Below, one piece after another: positions 52,782-61,572 of a stretch of 64,000 nucleotides of DNA (positions within the stretch are counted from its first letter, which is position 1; every line of letters begins with the position of its first letter). Origin of the DNA: Candidatus Gastranaerophilales bacterium (GTDB lineage: Bacteria > Cyanobacteriota > Vampirovibrionia > Gastranaerophilales > Gastranaerophilaceae); assembly GCA_947624975.1 (NCBI GenBank), contig CANQMP010000004.1:1-64000 (forward strand), read 5' to 3'. Below the pieces are notes generated by a model. The model was not told the DNA's origin and searched no databases. It was given only the letters and a program-made list of their open reading frames with translations. Made by a program: the position numbers and the translations under genes.

Positions 52782-54577
52782 TCCAAAGGTATTATTGTGC
52801 TACTGTTTTCAACAAAAGGATCAGGAGCTAAAACAACCCCTGAAGTATCTTTTCTAAGCCATGCTCCCCACCAGCTAAAAGTTGAATTTGCAATAATTGC
52901 GTGTTTGCATTGGCTCATTAAATACATATCTTTCCAATCTTCTTTGTTATTATAGTTATGATTACCAATAAATTCTACAGGCGCATCTATTTTAAATGTA
53001 TTGAAAAAATCTTCGCAATCAGTTCCAAAAACAAAGAATTCAGGGTTTTTTATATTTTTAGATATAAAATCAAGAGCCTTTTTGTAATAATCCCTATTTA
53101 ATTCCCAGCCCAAATTTAAATAATCCCCCCTTCGTATATGAATAAATACAGGGTTTTCACAAGATTTTATCTTATTTAAAATATTCAAATTATATTCATC
53201 TTGAATATCAGGAAAAGTAAAATCTTTTCTGAGAATATCTTCAATTCCTTCTAAATATTTAGAGTTTTGAAAATAACCTTCATAATATATTTTTTTTGAG
53301 AGGAATAAATTTTCATCATATTCAAAAGGATTTTTTTCTTGAATAATCTTAGTTTCATATTTTGCCACTTTGAACATTTTTCTCAAGAAACCAAAAGGCA
53401 GAGTTTTTTTCATTTTTTTAGCCTTTTGAATATATTCCAAAGAAGCAAATTTTATATCAGGATTAAAAATTCCGAGTTCATATTTTCTAGCGTACGTTCC
53501 GTTAGGCAAAACTCCGTTATGATTAATCTCATTAATTTCATCAAACCAATTTTTATCATAAAGAACTTTACAGCGGCATACTTTCCTTAATTTCACTCCG
53601 AAAGCATATTGAAACATTTGATTTCCAAGACCGCCATTTAAATTAACTATCTTTTTAATATAGCAATGGAGGGGGGGCAGTTTATCACTATTTTCAACTA
53701 TTTCCACCTTTCTTTTAAATTTAATCCCAAATATACATAAAACATTATGCACTTTATTATTTGCTGAATATTGTTTTTTTAAAGAAAAGATTTTTTCGAT
53801 AAATTTATATTTTAGTTTAGTAGTATTATTCGAATTAATACTTTCTCTTATTTTATTTTTTATTTCCTCGTTGTCGGTTAAAAAATCAAGCATATTATCC
53901 TGAACAATCATACTTGCAGTATAAATTTCAGGTTTTAGAGATAAATTGTCCCCATGCAGGCGATATTTTAAAAGAATAGTTGGAAGATTATAAAAATTTA
54001 AGTATCTTATGGCTCTTGACCAGAGTTCATAATCCTCACAGCTTAATCCTTCTTTATATCTCAAATTATATTTCTTGAAATCCTCTTTTCTGAGCATAAC
54101 TGCAGGATGTGCCATAAAGCAACCTTTTAAGAAATCAAAATATTTGGGATTTTGTGGATAACGCCAAATTGCATTTTCTGTCCCGAACACCTCAACTGCA
54201 CCTCCGACTATTGAATACTCAGGATTATTCTCCAAAAACTCAACTTGGAGTCTAAACCTATCGGGAAGAGAAATATCATCGGAATCCATCCTTGCAATAT
54301 ATTCACCCTGAGCAATATCAAAACCGTAATTAAGTGTTTTTACTATACCTTGATGTTTTAACCTGATATAAGTAACCCTACCCTGAACATCCTTATATTT
54401 GTTTATAATTGTTTCAATATTATTTGTAGAACCGTCATCCAATATTAGAAATTCAAAATCTTTATAAGTTTGATTTAAAATACTTTCAATAGCTTCTTTA
54501 AGATATTGTTCATCAGGATTGTAACAAGGCATTATAACTGAAATTCTAGGCATACGATAACCAAAACCTTTCTTCAA
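52751..54577 (-). CDS. Fusion of GT2 glycosyltransferase and GT11 alpha-1,2-fucosyltransferase; likely start ATG at 54553 (MPRISVIMPCYN)
   Basis: GT2: ISVIMPCYNPDEQYLKEAIESILNQTYKDFEFLILDDGS, ARMDSDD; GT11: LNGGLGNQMFQYAFG, VFIHIRRGDYL, ANSTFSWWGAWL. Confidence 0.9.
   Translation of the reverse strand: MKKGFGYRMPRISVIMPCYNPDEQYLKEAIESILNQTYKDFEFLILDDGSTNNIETIINKYKDVQGRVTYIRLKHQGIVKTLNYGFDIAQGEYIARMDSDDISLPDRFRLQVEFLENNPEYSIVGGAVEVFGTENAIWRYPQNPKYFDFLKGCFMAHPAVMLRKEDFKKYNLRYKEGLSCEDYELWSRAIRYLNFYNLPTILLKYRLHGDNLSLKPEIYTASMIVQDNMLDFLTDNEEIKNKIRESINSNNTTKLKYKFIEKIFSLKKQYSANNKVHNVLCIFGIKFKRKVEIVENSDKLPPLHCYIKKIVNLNGGLGNQMFQYAFGVKLRKVCRCKVLYDKNWFDEINEINHNGVLPNGTYARKYELGIFNPDIKFASLEYIQKAKKMKKTLPFGFLRKMFKVAKYETKIIQEKNPFEYDENLFLSKKIYYEGYFQNSKYLEGIEDILRKDFTFPDIQDEYNLNILNKIKSCENPVFIHIRRGDYLNLGWELNRDYYKKALDFISKNIKNPEFFVFGTDCEDFFNTFKIDAPVEFIGNHNYNNKEDWKDMYLMSQCKHAIIANSTFSWWGAWLRKDTSGVVLAPDPFVENSSTIIPLEWRKIKWQKN
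53671..53677 (-). repeat. Poly-C (coding strand) tract T3 (C7) at the GT2/GT11 junction
   Basis: + strand atgga-G7-cag; coding CTG CCC CCC CTC CAT. Confidence 0.9.
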
Positions 54578-54580
54578 AAA

Positions 54581-55618
54581 CTAATCTGACGCAGTGCCCC
54601 CCATCGATGGTTTAAGGGGAGAAACGGGTTCTTTTTTAACGGGAATACCAAATACTTTGTATATTCTTTCCTCATTTTTTATTTTTTCACGATATAAAGT
54701 TATATTAAAAACAGATATTTTTTTATCTGATTTTGAAAATTTCACAAAAATTAGATAAGGTATTTTAAAAGCAAAGAAATTAGAATAAAAATCACTGTAT
54801 TTAATTTTTTTGATAATATCTTGCGCCATTTTTTCGTCATATCTTTTTTCAATATATGAAATGGCATCGTTAAGCACGCTTTTATATTGTCTTAACCTTT
54901 CTTTTTTGTTTTCTTTTTTAGTCATATTTGAAATCAAAGAATTTTTTCTTTTTCTATACATTACAACCGGATCTTCAATGCAAGAAATTTGAGGAAAATT
55001 AGAATATATTTTAATAAAAAAGCCTTCATCTTCATGAATTAAATTTTCATCAACAAATGTAATGTTATTAGATATAAGAAAATCTTTTTTAATCAATCTG
55101 CCCCATGCTGTATGATAATTCATATCATAGAATGAATCAAAATTCTCCGGAGTTATTTTTAATTTTGCTGCCATATAGGGCTGTTGAAAAAATTCATTTG
55201 ACTGTTTAACGGAAAGCTTAAATTCCTCATCTACCTCCTGCGTGAATGACCTTACTTTTCCTTGAGCAATATCGGTGTTATCCTGCAAGATTTTTCTATA
55301 CAATTTTTCTAATATATTTTCATCAAATAAATAGTCATCAGAATCTAAAAAGAAAATATACTCGCCTGAAGAAGATTTAAGTCCCGTATTTCTTGTTACG
55401 GCTAAACCTTTATTTGATTTATGGCAAATTAACTTTATACGGTTGTCTTTTTGCATAAAACTTTTTACGATGCTTATAGAATTGTCTTTTGAACAATCAT
55501 CAACGCAAATTATTTCAAGATTTTTATAGCTTTGCGAAACAACACTTTCAAGGCATTGCGCGAGATATTCTTCTACATTATATATTGGAATAATAACGGA
55601 AATTTTTGAAGTATTCAT
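54581..55618 (-). CDS. GT2 family glycosyltransferase
   Basis: KISVIIPIYNVEEYLAQCLESVVSQSYKNLEIICVDDCSKDNS, FFLDSDDYL. Confidence 0.9.
   Translation of the reverse strand: MNTSKISVIIPIYNVEEYLAQCLESVVSQSYKNLEIICVDDCSKDNSISIVKSFMQKDNRIKLICHKSNKGLAVTRNTGLKSSSGEYIFFLDSDDYLFDENILEKLYRKILQDNTDIAQGKVRSFTQEVDEEFKLSVKQSNEFFQQPYMAAKLKITPENFDSFYDMNYHTAWGRLIKKDFLISNNITFVDENLIHEDEGFFIKIYSNFPQISCIEDPVVMYRKRKNSLISNMTKKENKKERLRQYKSVLNDAISYIEKRYDEKMAQDIIKKIKYSDFYSNFFAFKIPYLIFVKFSKSDKKISVFNITLYREKIKNEERIYKVFGIPVKKEPVSPLKPSMGGTASD
54597..54602 (-). repeat. Short poly-G (coding strand) tract T4 (G6) at 3' end of GT2 gene
   Basis: + strand agtg-C6-atcgatgg, 14 nt upstream of the stop codon. Confidence 0.8.
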
Positions 55619-55750
55619 TTAGCCTCCAAAGGTGTTTGTAATTCTGCTAAACAAATATCTTTTTTATAAAATTTTATATCCGATAAATTAAGAATAATTT
55701 CTTTCACATCGGCTGTGCATTTATTAATAACAAAGAATTTAAAGCATTTT

Positions 55751-56638
55751 TTAGGCGACATTTTGCCCCCCCCCCATCAGGGCAAAGAATACAAAGGAGA
55801 GTAAAAAGCCGACTATTAAAACAAATTCGACAATCACCGCGATAAGAAGAATATTAAAGAGTTTTTTATATTTCTTGCTTCTTCTTTTAATTTTTTTGAA
55901 ATCAACAAAGCTTGAATCCAAAAAGGCATCTGTAAACTTTTTATTATTTAAATAAGTTTTAATGTGATGAGAAAGAATTAAAAATTTTATTAAATCAATA
56001 TTTTTATCATGAATATGAGTTCTGCAAGCTTCATCACCCAATTTGCGATAATGATATAGAACTTCATTTATTTTATAAAACTTGAATCCTTTTTCAAAAA
56101 ATGTAATCCATAATTCCCAGTCCTCACAACCGATATCATTAAGCCATTTTTTATATCCACCTATTTCTTCAAAATGTTTTTTTCTAAACATTGAGGAAGA
56201 TATTAAACAATTAAAATATAAGATTTTTTCTTCATCAAAATTACAATATATGTCATAATTTTCTGCTTGAAAATATTTAACATCACAATAGACAACAGAA
56301 TATTCCGGATTGTCATCAAGTGCGCGGACAAATTTTTCAATATAAGTTTCATCAAGGATATCATCGGCATCAAAAGGAAGAATGTACTCTCCTTTAGCCA
56401 TGTTAATTAATTTATTTCTTGCTGCACAAACTCCGATATTCTCTTTTTCATTAATATAAATAATTTCGGGATGGTCTTTTATTATTTCTTGAATAATATC
56501 CGCACTTTTATCTTCAGATGCATCGTTTAATACTAAAATCTCAATATCTTTATATGTTTGTTTAAAAACAGACTCAAGTGCTTCTTTAACATACTTCTCT
56601 TTATTATAGACAGGTATGACAACTGATACTTTAACCAT
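55751..56638 (-). CDS. GT2 family glycosyltransferase with C-terminal hydrophobic segments
   Basis: KVSVVIPVYNKEKYVKEALESVFKQTYKDIEILVLNDASED, LPFDADDILD; C-terminal TM-like region running into a G10 tract. Confidence 0.88.
   Translation of the reverse strand: MVKVSVVIPVYNKEKYVKEALESVFKQTYKDIEILVLNDASEDKSADIIQEIIKDHPEIIYINEKENIGVCAARNKLINMAKGEYILPFDADDILDETYIEKFVRALDDNPEYSVVYCDVKYFQAENYDIYCNFDEEKILYFNCLISSSMFRKKHFEEIGGYKKWLNDIGCEDWELWITFFEKGFKFYKINEVLYHYRKLGDEACRTHIHDKNIDLIKFLILSHHIKTYLNNKKFTDAFLDSSFVDFKKIKRRSKKYKKLFNILLIAVIVEFVLIVGFLLSFVFFALMGGGQNVA
55766..55775 (-). repeat. Poly-G (coding strand) tract T5 (G10) at 3' end of GT2 gene
   Basis: + strand ttttg-C10-atcaggg. Confidence 0.95.
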
Positions 56639-56769
56639 AGAATTATTTTACCACAAAAAAATTTATAAATGTTTTTATATATTTTAAATTGTAAATTTTT
56701 GCGGGCAGCGGGGGAGATTTTGGTCCGGATTTTTGTTTTCTCGGCGGATTTGGCGGGCTGTTTTATCCG

Positions 56770-56845
56770 TAGGGTAGACTTTAGTCTACCGTTTAAACAT
56801 TCTTGGCGGATTTGGCGGACTCGGTGGACTGAAGTCCACCCTACA
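56770..56845. repeat. Inverted pair of palindromic repeats R2 and R3
   Basis: GTAGGGTAGACTTTAGTCTACCG (R2) and CGGTGGACTGAAGTCCACCCTACAG (R3), opposite orientation; plus repeated GGCGGATTTGGCGG. Confidence 0.8.
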
Positions 56846-56856
56846 GCTTAGGAATG

Positions 56857-57798
56857 TTAATGTGTTAAATTGTTGCAAAAATCTTCATAAACCTTTTTTA
56901 TACCCTCTTTAAGAGAAGTTTTTGCCTTAAAACCTAAAGAATTTATTTTTGAAATATCCATAACTTTTCTCATAGTGCCATCCGGCTTTGTTTTATCAAA
57001 AACTATCTTACCTTTGTAACCGACTACTTCTTTTATTAAATCAGCGAGTTCTGATATTGAAATTTCTTCCCCTGTACCGATGTTAATTATTTCCCCTATA
57101 TCTTTTGCTGTTTTATTTTCCATAAGATATACAACTGCACGCGCTAAATCACCTGCGAACATAAATTCCCTTAAAGGTTTTCCGCTTCCCCAAACCGTAA
57201 CGGATTCCGCGTTTGAAACTTTTGCATCATGAAATCTTTTCAAAAGCATTGGAAGAACGTGGGCGTTTTGTTCATGATAATTATCATTAAAACCATACAA
57301 ATTGCAAGGCATCACAGATATAAAATCAGTGCCATATTCTCTATTATAAGCATCACACAGCTTTAATCCGCCAATTTTAGCCAATGCGTACATTTCATTT
57401 GTTTTTTCAAGTTTTGAAGAAAGTAAATATTCTTCCTTTAAAGGTTGCGGAGCGTTTTTGGGATATATACAACTGGAACCCAAAAATAACAGCTTTTTAA
57501 CATTATATTTATAGGAATTTTCAATAACATTAAGCTGAATTTTCATATTTTCTGTAAAAAATTCAACAGGATATGTATTATTAGCATATATTCCCCCTAC
57601 TTTAGCCGCAGCAAGAATAACATAATCGGGTTTATTTATTGAAAAAAATTCACTAACGGCAAAAGAGTCGGATAAATCAAGTTCTTTATGACCTTTAAGA
57701 ATTAAATTGTTATAACCTTTTTCTTTTAATTCTTTTGTTATCGCAGAACCGACAAGCCCCTTATATCCCGCAACAAATATTTTATCATGTTTTTTCAT
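56857..57798 (-). CDS. fcl: GDP-L-fucose synthase
   Basis: KIFVAGYKGLVGSAITKEL, KLLFLGSSCIYPKNAPQPLKEE, MYALAKIGGLKLC, GSGKPLREFMFAGDLARA. Confidence 0.95.
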   Translation of the reverse strand: MKKHDKIFVAGYKGLVGSAITKELKEKGYNNLILKGHKELDLSDSFAVSEFFSINKPDYVILAAAKVGGIYANNTYPVEFFTENMKIQLNVIENSYKYNVKKLLFLGSSCIYPKNAPQPLKEEYLLSSKLEKTNEMYALAKIGGLKLCDAYNREYGTDFISVMPCNLYGFNDNYHEQNAHVLPMLLKRFHDAKVSNAESVTVWGSGKPLREFMFAGDLARAVVYLMENKTAKDIGEIINIGTGEEISISELADLIKEVVGYKGKIVFDKTKPDGTMRKVMDISKINSLGFKAKTSLKEGIKKVYEDFCNNLTH

Positions 57799-58892
57799 TA
57801 TATCTCCAAAGAATTATATACTTTGTAACCGTTTTCTTTTAACATTCTTTCTTTTTCAGCCAATTCAAAGTCATTTTCAACCATTTCATCAATTAACATA
57901 TCAAGATTATACTTTGGTTTCCAATTAAGTTCGTTTCTTGCTTTAGAACTGTCCCCTAAAAGTAAATCAACTTCTGCGGGTCTAAAATAGCGTGGGTCAA
58001 CCTCAATAACAATTTTGCCCGTTTTTTTATCTATTCCTTTTTCATCAAGCCCTGAGCCTATAAATTCCAAATCCATATCCAGACGAGCAAAAACTTTTTT
58101 ACAAAAATCTCTTATTGATGTTGTAATACCCGTTGCTAAAACGTAATTATCCGGTTTTTCGGCTTGCAATATTAAATACATTCCTTCAACATAATCTTTA
58201 GCATGCCCCCAATCTCGTTTTGCATTAAGGTTGCCTAAATATAACTTATCCTGTAGTCCCATTTTTATTTTTGAAGCTGCCATTGTTATTTTTCGTGTAA
58301 CAAAAGTTTCACCTCGTCTTGGTGATTCGTGGTTGAATAATATTCCGTTTGAAGCAAATATATTAAAACTTTCACGGTAATTAACACAAATCCAATAAGC
58401 GTATAATTTTGCAGCAGCATAAGGAGAACGCGGATAAAAAGGTGTTGTTTCTTTTTGTATCGGTTCTTGTATAAGTCCATACAACTCTGATGTTGAAGCC
58501 TGATAAAACTTTGTTTTATTTTCAAGCTTGTTAAGCCTTATTGCCTCAAGCAGCCTTAATGTGCCTAAAGCATCAATATCTGCAGTATATTCAGCACAAT
58601 CCCAAGAAACTTTTACGTGTGATTGAGCTGCCAAATTGTAGATTTCATCGGGTTCAATATCGTGTATTAATTTTATCAGATTTGATGAATCGGATAAATC
58701 TCCGTAATGAAGAATAAAATTTGAGCTGTCGTGTATATCTTGATAAATATGGTCAATTCTTTGAGTATTAAAAGAACTCGCACGTCTTTTTATACCATGC
58801 ACTTCGTAACCTTTTGAAATTAATAATTCGGAAAGATAGCTTCCGTCTTGTCCTGTTACTCCCGTTATTAAAGCTTTTTTCATATCATTCAC
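57798..58892 (-). CDS. gmd: GDP-mannose 4,6-dehydratase
   Basis: [60 protein letters not shown]. Confidence 0.97.
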   Translation of the reverse strand: MNDMKKALITGVTGQDGSYLSELLISKGYEVHGIKRRASSFNTQRIDHIYQDIHDSSNFILHYGDLSDSSNLIKLIHDIEPDEIYNLAAQSHVKVSWDCAEYTADIDALGTLRLLEAIRLNKLENKTKFYQASTSELYGLIQEPIQKETTPFYPRSPYAAAKLYAYWICVNYRESFNIFASNGILFNHESPRRGETFVTRKITMAASKIKMGLQDKLYLGNLNAKRDWGHAKDYVEGMYLILQAEKPDNYVLATGITTSIRDFCKKVFARLDMDLEFIGSGLDEKGIDKKTGKIVIEVDPRYFRPAEVDLLLGDSSKARNELNWKPKYNLDMLIDEMVENDFELAEKERMLKENGYKVYNSLEI

Positions 58893-58969
58893 AACCTATT
58901 TTGTATTTTATCTTCATTTAAATAATAACACAAACATTTAAAATGCACATTGTGTTAAAAACTGTTTTT

Positions 58970-59000
58970 GGGTAGACTGTAGGATAGACTTTAGTCTACC
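58970..59000. repeat. Palindromic repeat R4, left inverted copy flanking the GT10 gene
   Basis: GGGTAGACTGTAGGATAGACTTTAGTCTACC; reverse complement matches R5 at ~28/30. Confidence 0.85.
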
Positions 59001-59053
59001 TCTTTAATTTTTCAAACCTTGTTTTCAAATCGAGATTATGTTAATATTTTTTC

Positions 59054-60010
59054 ATGAAAATCCGAGATAAAATAACAATTAAAATAGCTTATTGCGATTT
59101 TTGGGCAAACTGTAAATTTGACGAATTACATTTTACAAAAATTTTAAATGAAAAATATAATTTAGTGTACAGCGATGAACCTGATTACCTTTTTTGTTCA
59201 TGTTTTGGAAGAGAACATTTTAAATATAAAGACTGTATTAAAATATTTTATACTGGAGAAAATTGTGTATGTGATTTTAATCTTTACGATTACGGATTGT
59301 CATCTTGTTATATGACATTTACAGACAGGCATTTAAGATTTCCTCAATGGATACCTTATGATTTAAATCTAATAAGTTTAATGGAATATGGCAGAGAAAA
59401 AAATCCTGACTTAGATAAAAAGAAATTTTGTAATTTCATATATTCAAATGCGCATTGTGCGGAACAATTCCGAGAAGTGTTTTTTGAGAAATTATCAAAA
59501 TATAAAAAAGTTGATTCAGGCGGGAGTGTTCTAAATAATTTAGGATATAAAGTTCAAAATAAATTAGATTTTATTAAAGACTATAAATTTACCATTGCTA
59601 TTGAGAATTCTTTTGTTCAAGGTTACATAACAGAAAAACTAAGCGACCCTTTAATTGCAGGTTCTATGCCTTTATATTACGGCGACCCAATGGTTGGCGA
59701 AGAATTTAATACAAATTCTTTTGTGAATTTAAGAGATTTTAAGTCAATTAACGAAGCTATTGAATATATTGTTGAGCTTGATAAAAACGATAAATTATAT
59801 TTAGAAAAATTACAAAGTCCTTGTTTTATTCATGCTAATGTTGAGAATTATTACAGAAATAAAACTATTGATTTTTTCAGTAATATTTTTGACCGCGAAA
59901 AGGAAGAAGCGAAAAGAGTAACCCGATTTGGCTGGACTAAATATTATGTAGATGCCATCGCCCCCCCCCCCCCATCGCCTTGGTTTAAAAAAATATTAAA
60001 AAAATATTAA
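59054..60010 (+). CDS. GT10 family alpha-1,3/4-fucosyltransferase
   Basis: YTGENCVCDFNLYDYGLSS, YKFTIAIENSFVQGYITEKLSDPLIAGSMPLYYGDP (FucT C-terminal signature). Confidence 0.93.
   Translation: MKIRDKITIKIAYCDFWANCKFDELHFTKILNEKYNLVYSDEPDYLFCSCFGREHFKYKDCIKIFYTGENCVCDFNLYDYGLSSCYMTFTDRHLRFPQWIPYDLNLISLMEYGREKNPDLDKKKFCNFIYSNAHCAEQFREVFFEKLSKYKKVDSGGSVLNNLGYKVQNKLDFIKDYKFTIAIENSFVQGYITEKLSDPLIAGSMPLYYGDPMVGEEFNTNSFVNLRDFKSINEAIEYIVELDKNDKLYLEKLQSPCFIHANVENYYRNKTIDFFSNIFDREKEEAKRVTRFGWTKYYVDAIAPPPPSPWFKKILKKY
59961..59973 (+). repeat. Poly-C tract T6 (C13) near 3' end of GT10 gene
   Basis: gccatcg-C13-atcgcct; encodes APPPPSPWFKK. Confidence 0.95.
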
Positions 60011-60015
60011 AAAAA

Positions 60016-60046
60016 TGGTAGACTAAAGTCTACCCTACAGTCTATC
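60016..60046. repeat. Palindromic repeat R5, right inverted copy flanking the GT10 gene
   Basis: GGTAGACTAAAGTCTACCCTACAGTCTATC. Confidence 0.85.
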
Positions 60047-60070
60047 TTAAAGCTAAACTCTAACAAAAAT

Positions 60071-61027
60071 TTAATTCGGTCTATCCATATCCCCATCCCC
60101 TTTAAAAAGTATTATTCCTTTCTTTGAGCTTGAATAACATATATCTATATTCCTTTGTTCAAAAGGAGAAAAATATTCCGGTATTATATTTTCGCTGTTT
60201 TGAATTTCAATAAAACCTGCATCTTCAAACAGTTTATTTGAAATGCCTGAATTATAGCAATCAATATATTCAATATTATTTTTTTTCATATATTCATCAA
60301 AATATGCTGTTATAACGGGAATTTTATTATAATTCCCTAAAATATCAACTATTCTTAAACATTTACTCGAATTACATTCTTGAAGCCTTGTTATAACAAT
60401 TAAATCATCATCAAATAAATTAACGTTATATTTAAAAACAGGGTGGTTAAAATATCTTCTTTCTATATAATCAATACTTTTTGGTATTGCGTTTGTATCA
60501 TATTTAAAACCCTTTGGTATTTCATCAACCGATTTTAATTCTTTAACAGTTACAGAGCTCCTTTTAATTTCAGGAATTAATTTATCAATAACTTTTGCAA
60601 TTTTATACTCTGCAAGTTCGTTTAATCTGAAATAATGGTTCATTTTCCCTAATTCATAATCAAAGAAAAGATAAATTTCTCCGGAAGTTTCAATATTAAC
60701 TCCGACTGTTGCAATAAGCTGTGTTTTCAATTCATTCATTAAAAATTCAAATAATTCCATGCCAATAAATGAGTCTTGAGCATTTAATGCTTTCCATAAC
60801 GCCAGTGAAATAATGCTATGGGACTTATCATAAGGGATATAACCAATTACTCCGTTTATTTTGTCTTCCTTATCTTTTGATATCGCAAAATTAACTCTGT
60901 CTTTGTCTGTTATATAAAGATATTCGAAAAATTTGCGGTTTGCTGCAAGGATATGTCCATGCTTCCAATAGTTTTCTATAAAATCCATAATATCAGCTAT
61001 ATCATTTTTTGTTGCAAATTTAATCAT
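60071..61027 (-). CDS. GNAT-like N-acyltransferase
   Basis: KFATKNDIADIMDFIENYW, GVIGYIPYD; two-domain GNAT-like layout. Confidence 0.6.
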   Translation of the reverse strand: MIKFATKNDIADIMDFIENYWKHGHILAANRKFFEYLYITDKDRVNFAISKDKEDKINGVIGYIPYDKSHSIISLALWKALNAQDSFIGMELFEFLMNELKTQLIATVGVNIETSGEIYLFFDYELGKMNHYFRLNELAEYKIAKVIDKLIPEIKRSSVTVKELKSVDEIPKGFKYDTNAIPKSIDYIERRYFNHPVFKYNVNLFDDDLIVITRLQECNSSKCLRIVDILGNYNKIPVITAYFDEYMKKNNIEYIDCYNSGISNKLFEDAGFIEIQNSENIIPEYFSPFEQRNIDICYSSSKKGIILFKGDGDMDRPN

Positions 61028-61565
61028 AATGTTTTAATATCTCACTTTCAGTGTATCTGGTTATATTCATTTCAGTTTTTATATTCGCATAAATTGAGCA
61101 AATATAATCTTCTTCAATCCATTGTATAACATTCATATCAAAATTAAAAGCTGTTGTATCAATTTTAAAAAAATCTTCACTTAATCCTAAAGATGTATAT
61201 TTTGAATAGGCTTCTTTTAAAGTCCAGATTTTATAGAATTGTTCTTGTGTCATATTTTTGTAATATTCAAGTTCGTTTTTATGAAATACCATGTCAAAAA
61301 TATCTTTTGGAACTTCTTTTATTTCCTCAATATCAACTCCAAGGTTGTTATTTTTATCAACGCAGCATAATATCATATTATTTGAATGAGATATATTAAA
61401 ATTTATATCTCCATCTATATAGGGTTTATCATTTACCCCTTTTTGGATTTTGATAGTTTTCCAATTTTTAACTCCCTCATTTTTTAACATTACTCTTAGT
61501 AATAATTTAGAAAAAAAAGAAGTTCTATAAGGTTTTGAGATTAATTTTAAAAGTCCTGTTTGCAT
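61020..61565 (-). CDS. Sfp-type 4'-phosphopantetheinyl transferase
   Basis: FNISHSNNMILCCVDKNNNLGVDIEEI and FYKIWTLKEAYSKYTSLGLS. Confidence 0.88.
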   Translation of the reverse strand: MQTGLLKLISKPYRTSFFSKLLLRVMLKNEGVKNWKTIKIQKGVNDKPYIDGDINFNISHSNNMILCCVDKNNNLGVDIEEIKEVPKDIFDMVFHKNELEYYKNMTQEQFYKIWTLKEAYSKYTSLGLSEDFFKIDTTAFNFDMNVIQWIEEDYICSIYANIKTEMNITRYTESEILKHYD

Positions 61566-61572
61566 ATTTTAA

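Noticed and set aside
54575-54583. Stop-codon readthrough joining the two in-frame GT2 ORFs across TAG TTT
   Set aside because: The downstream gene has a better ATG start at ~54553 and no readthrough signal is evident; in-frame adjacency can occur by chance (1 in 3).
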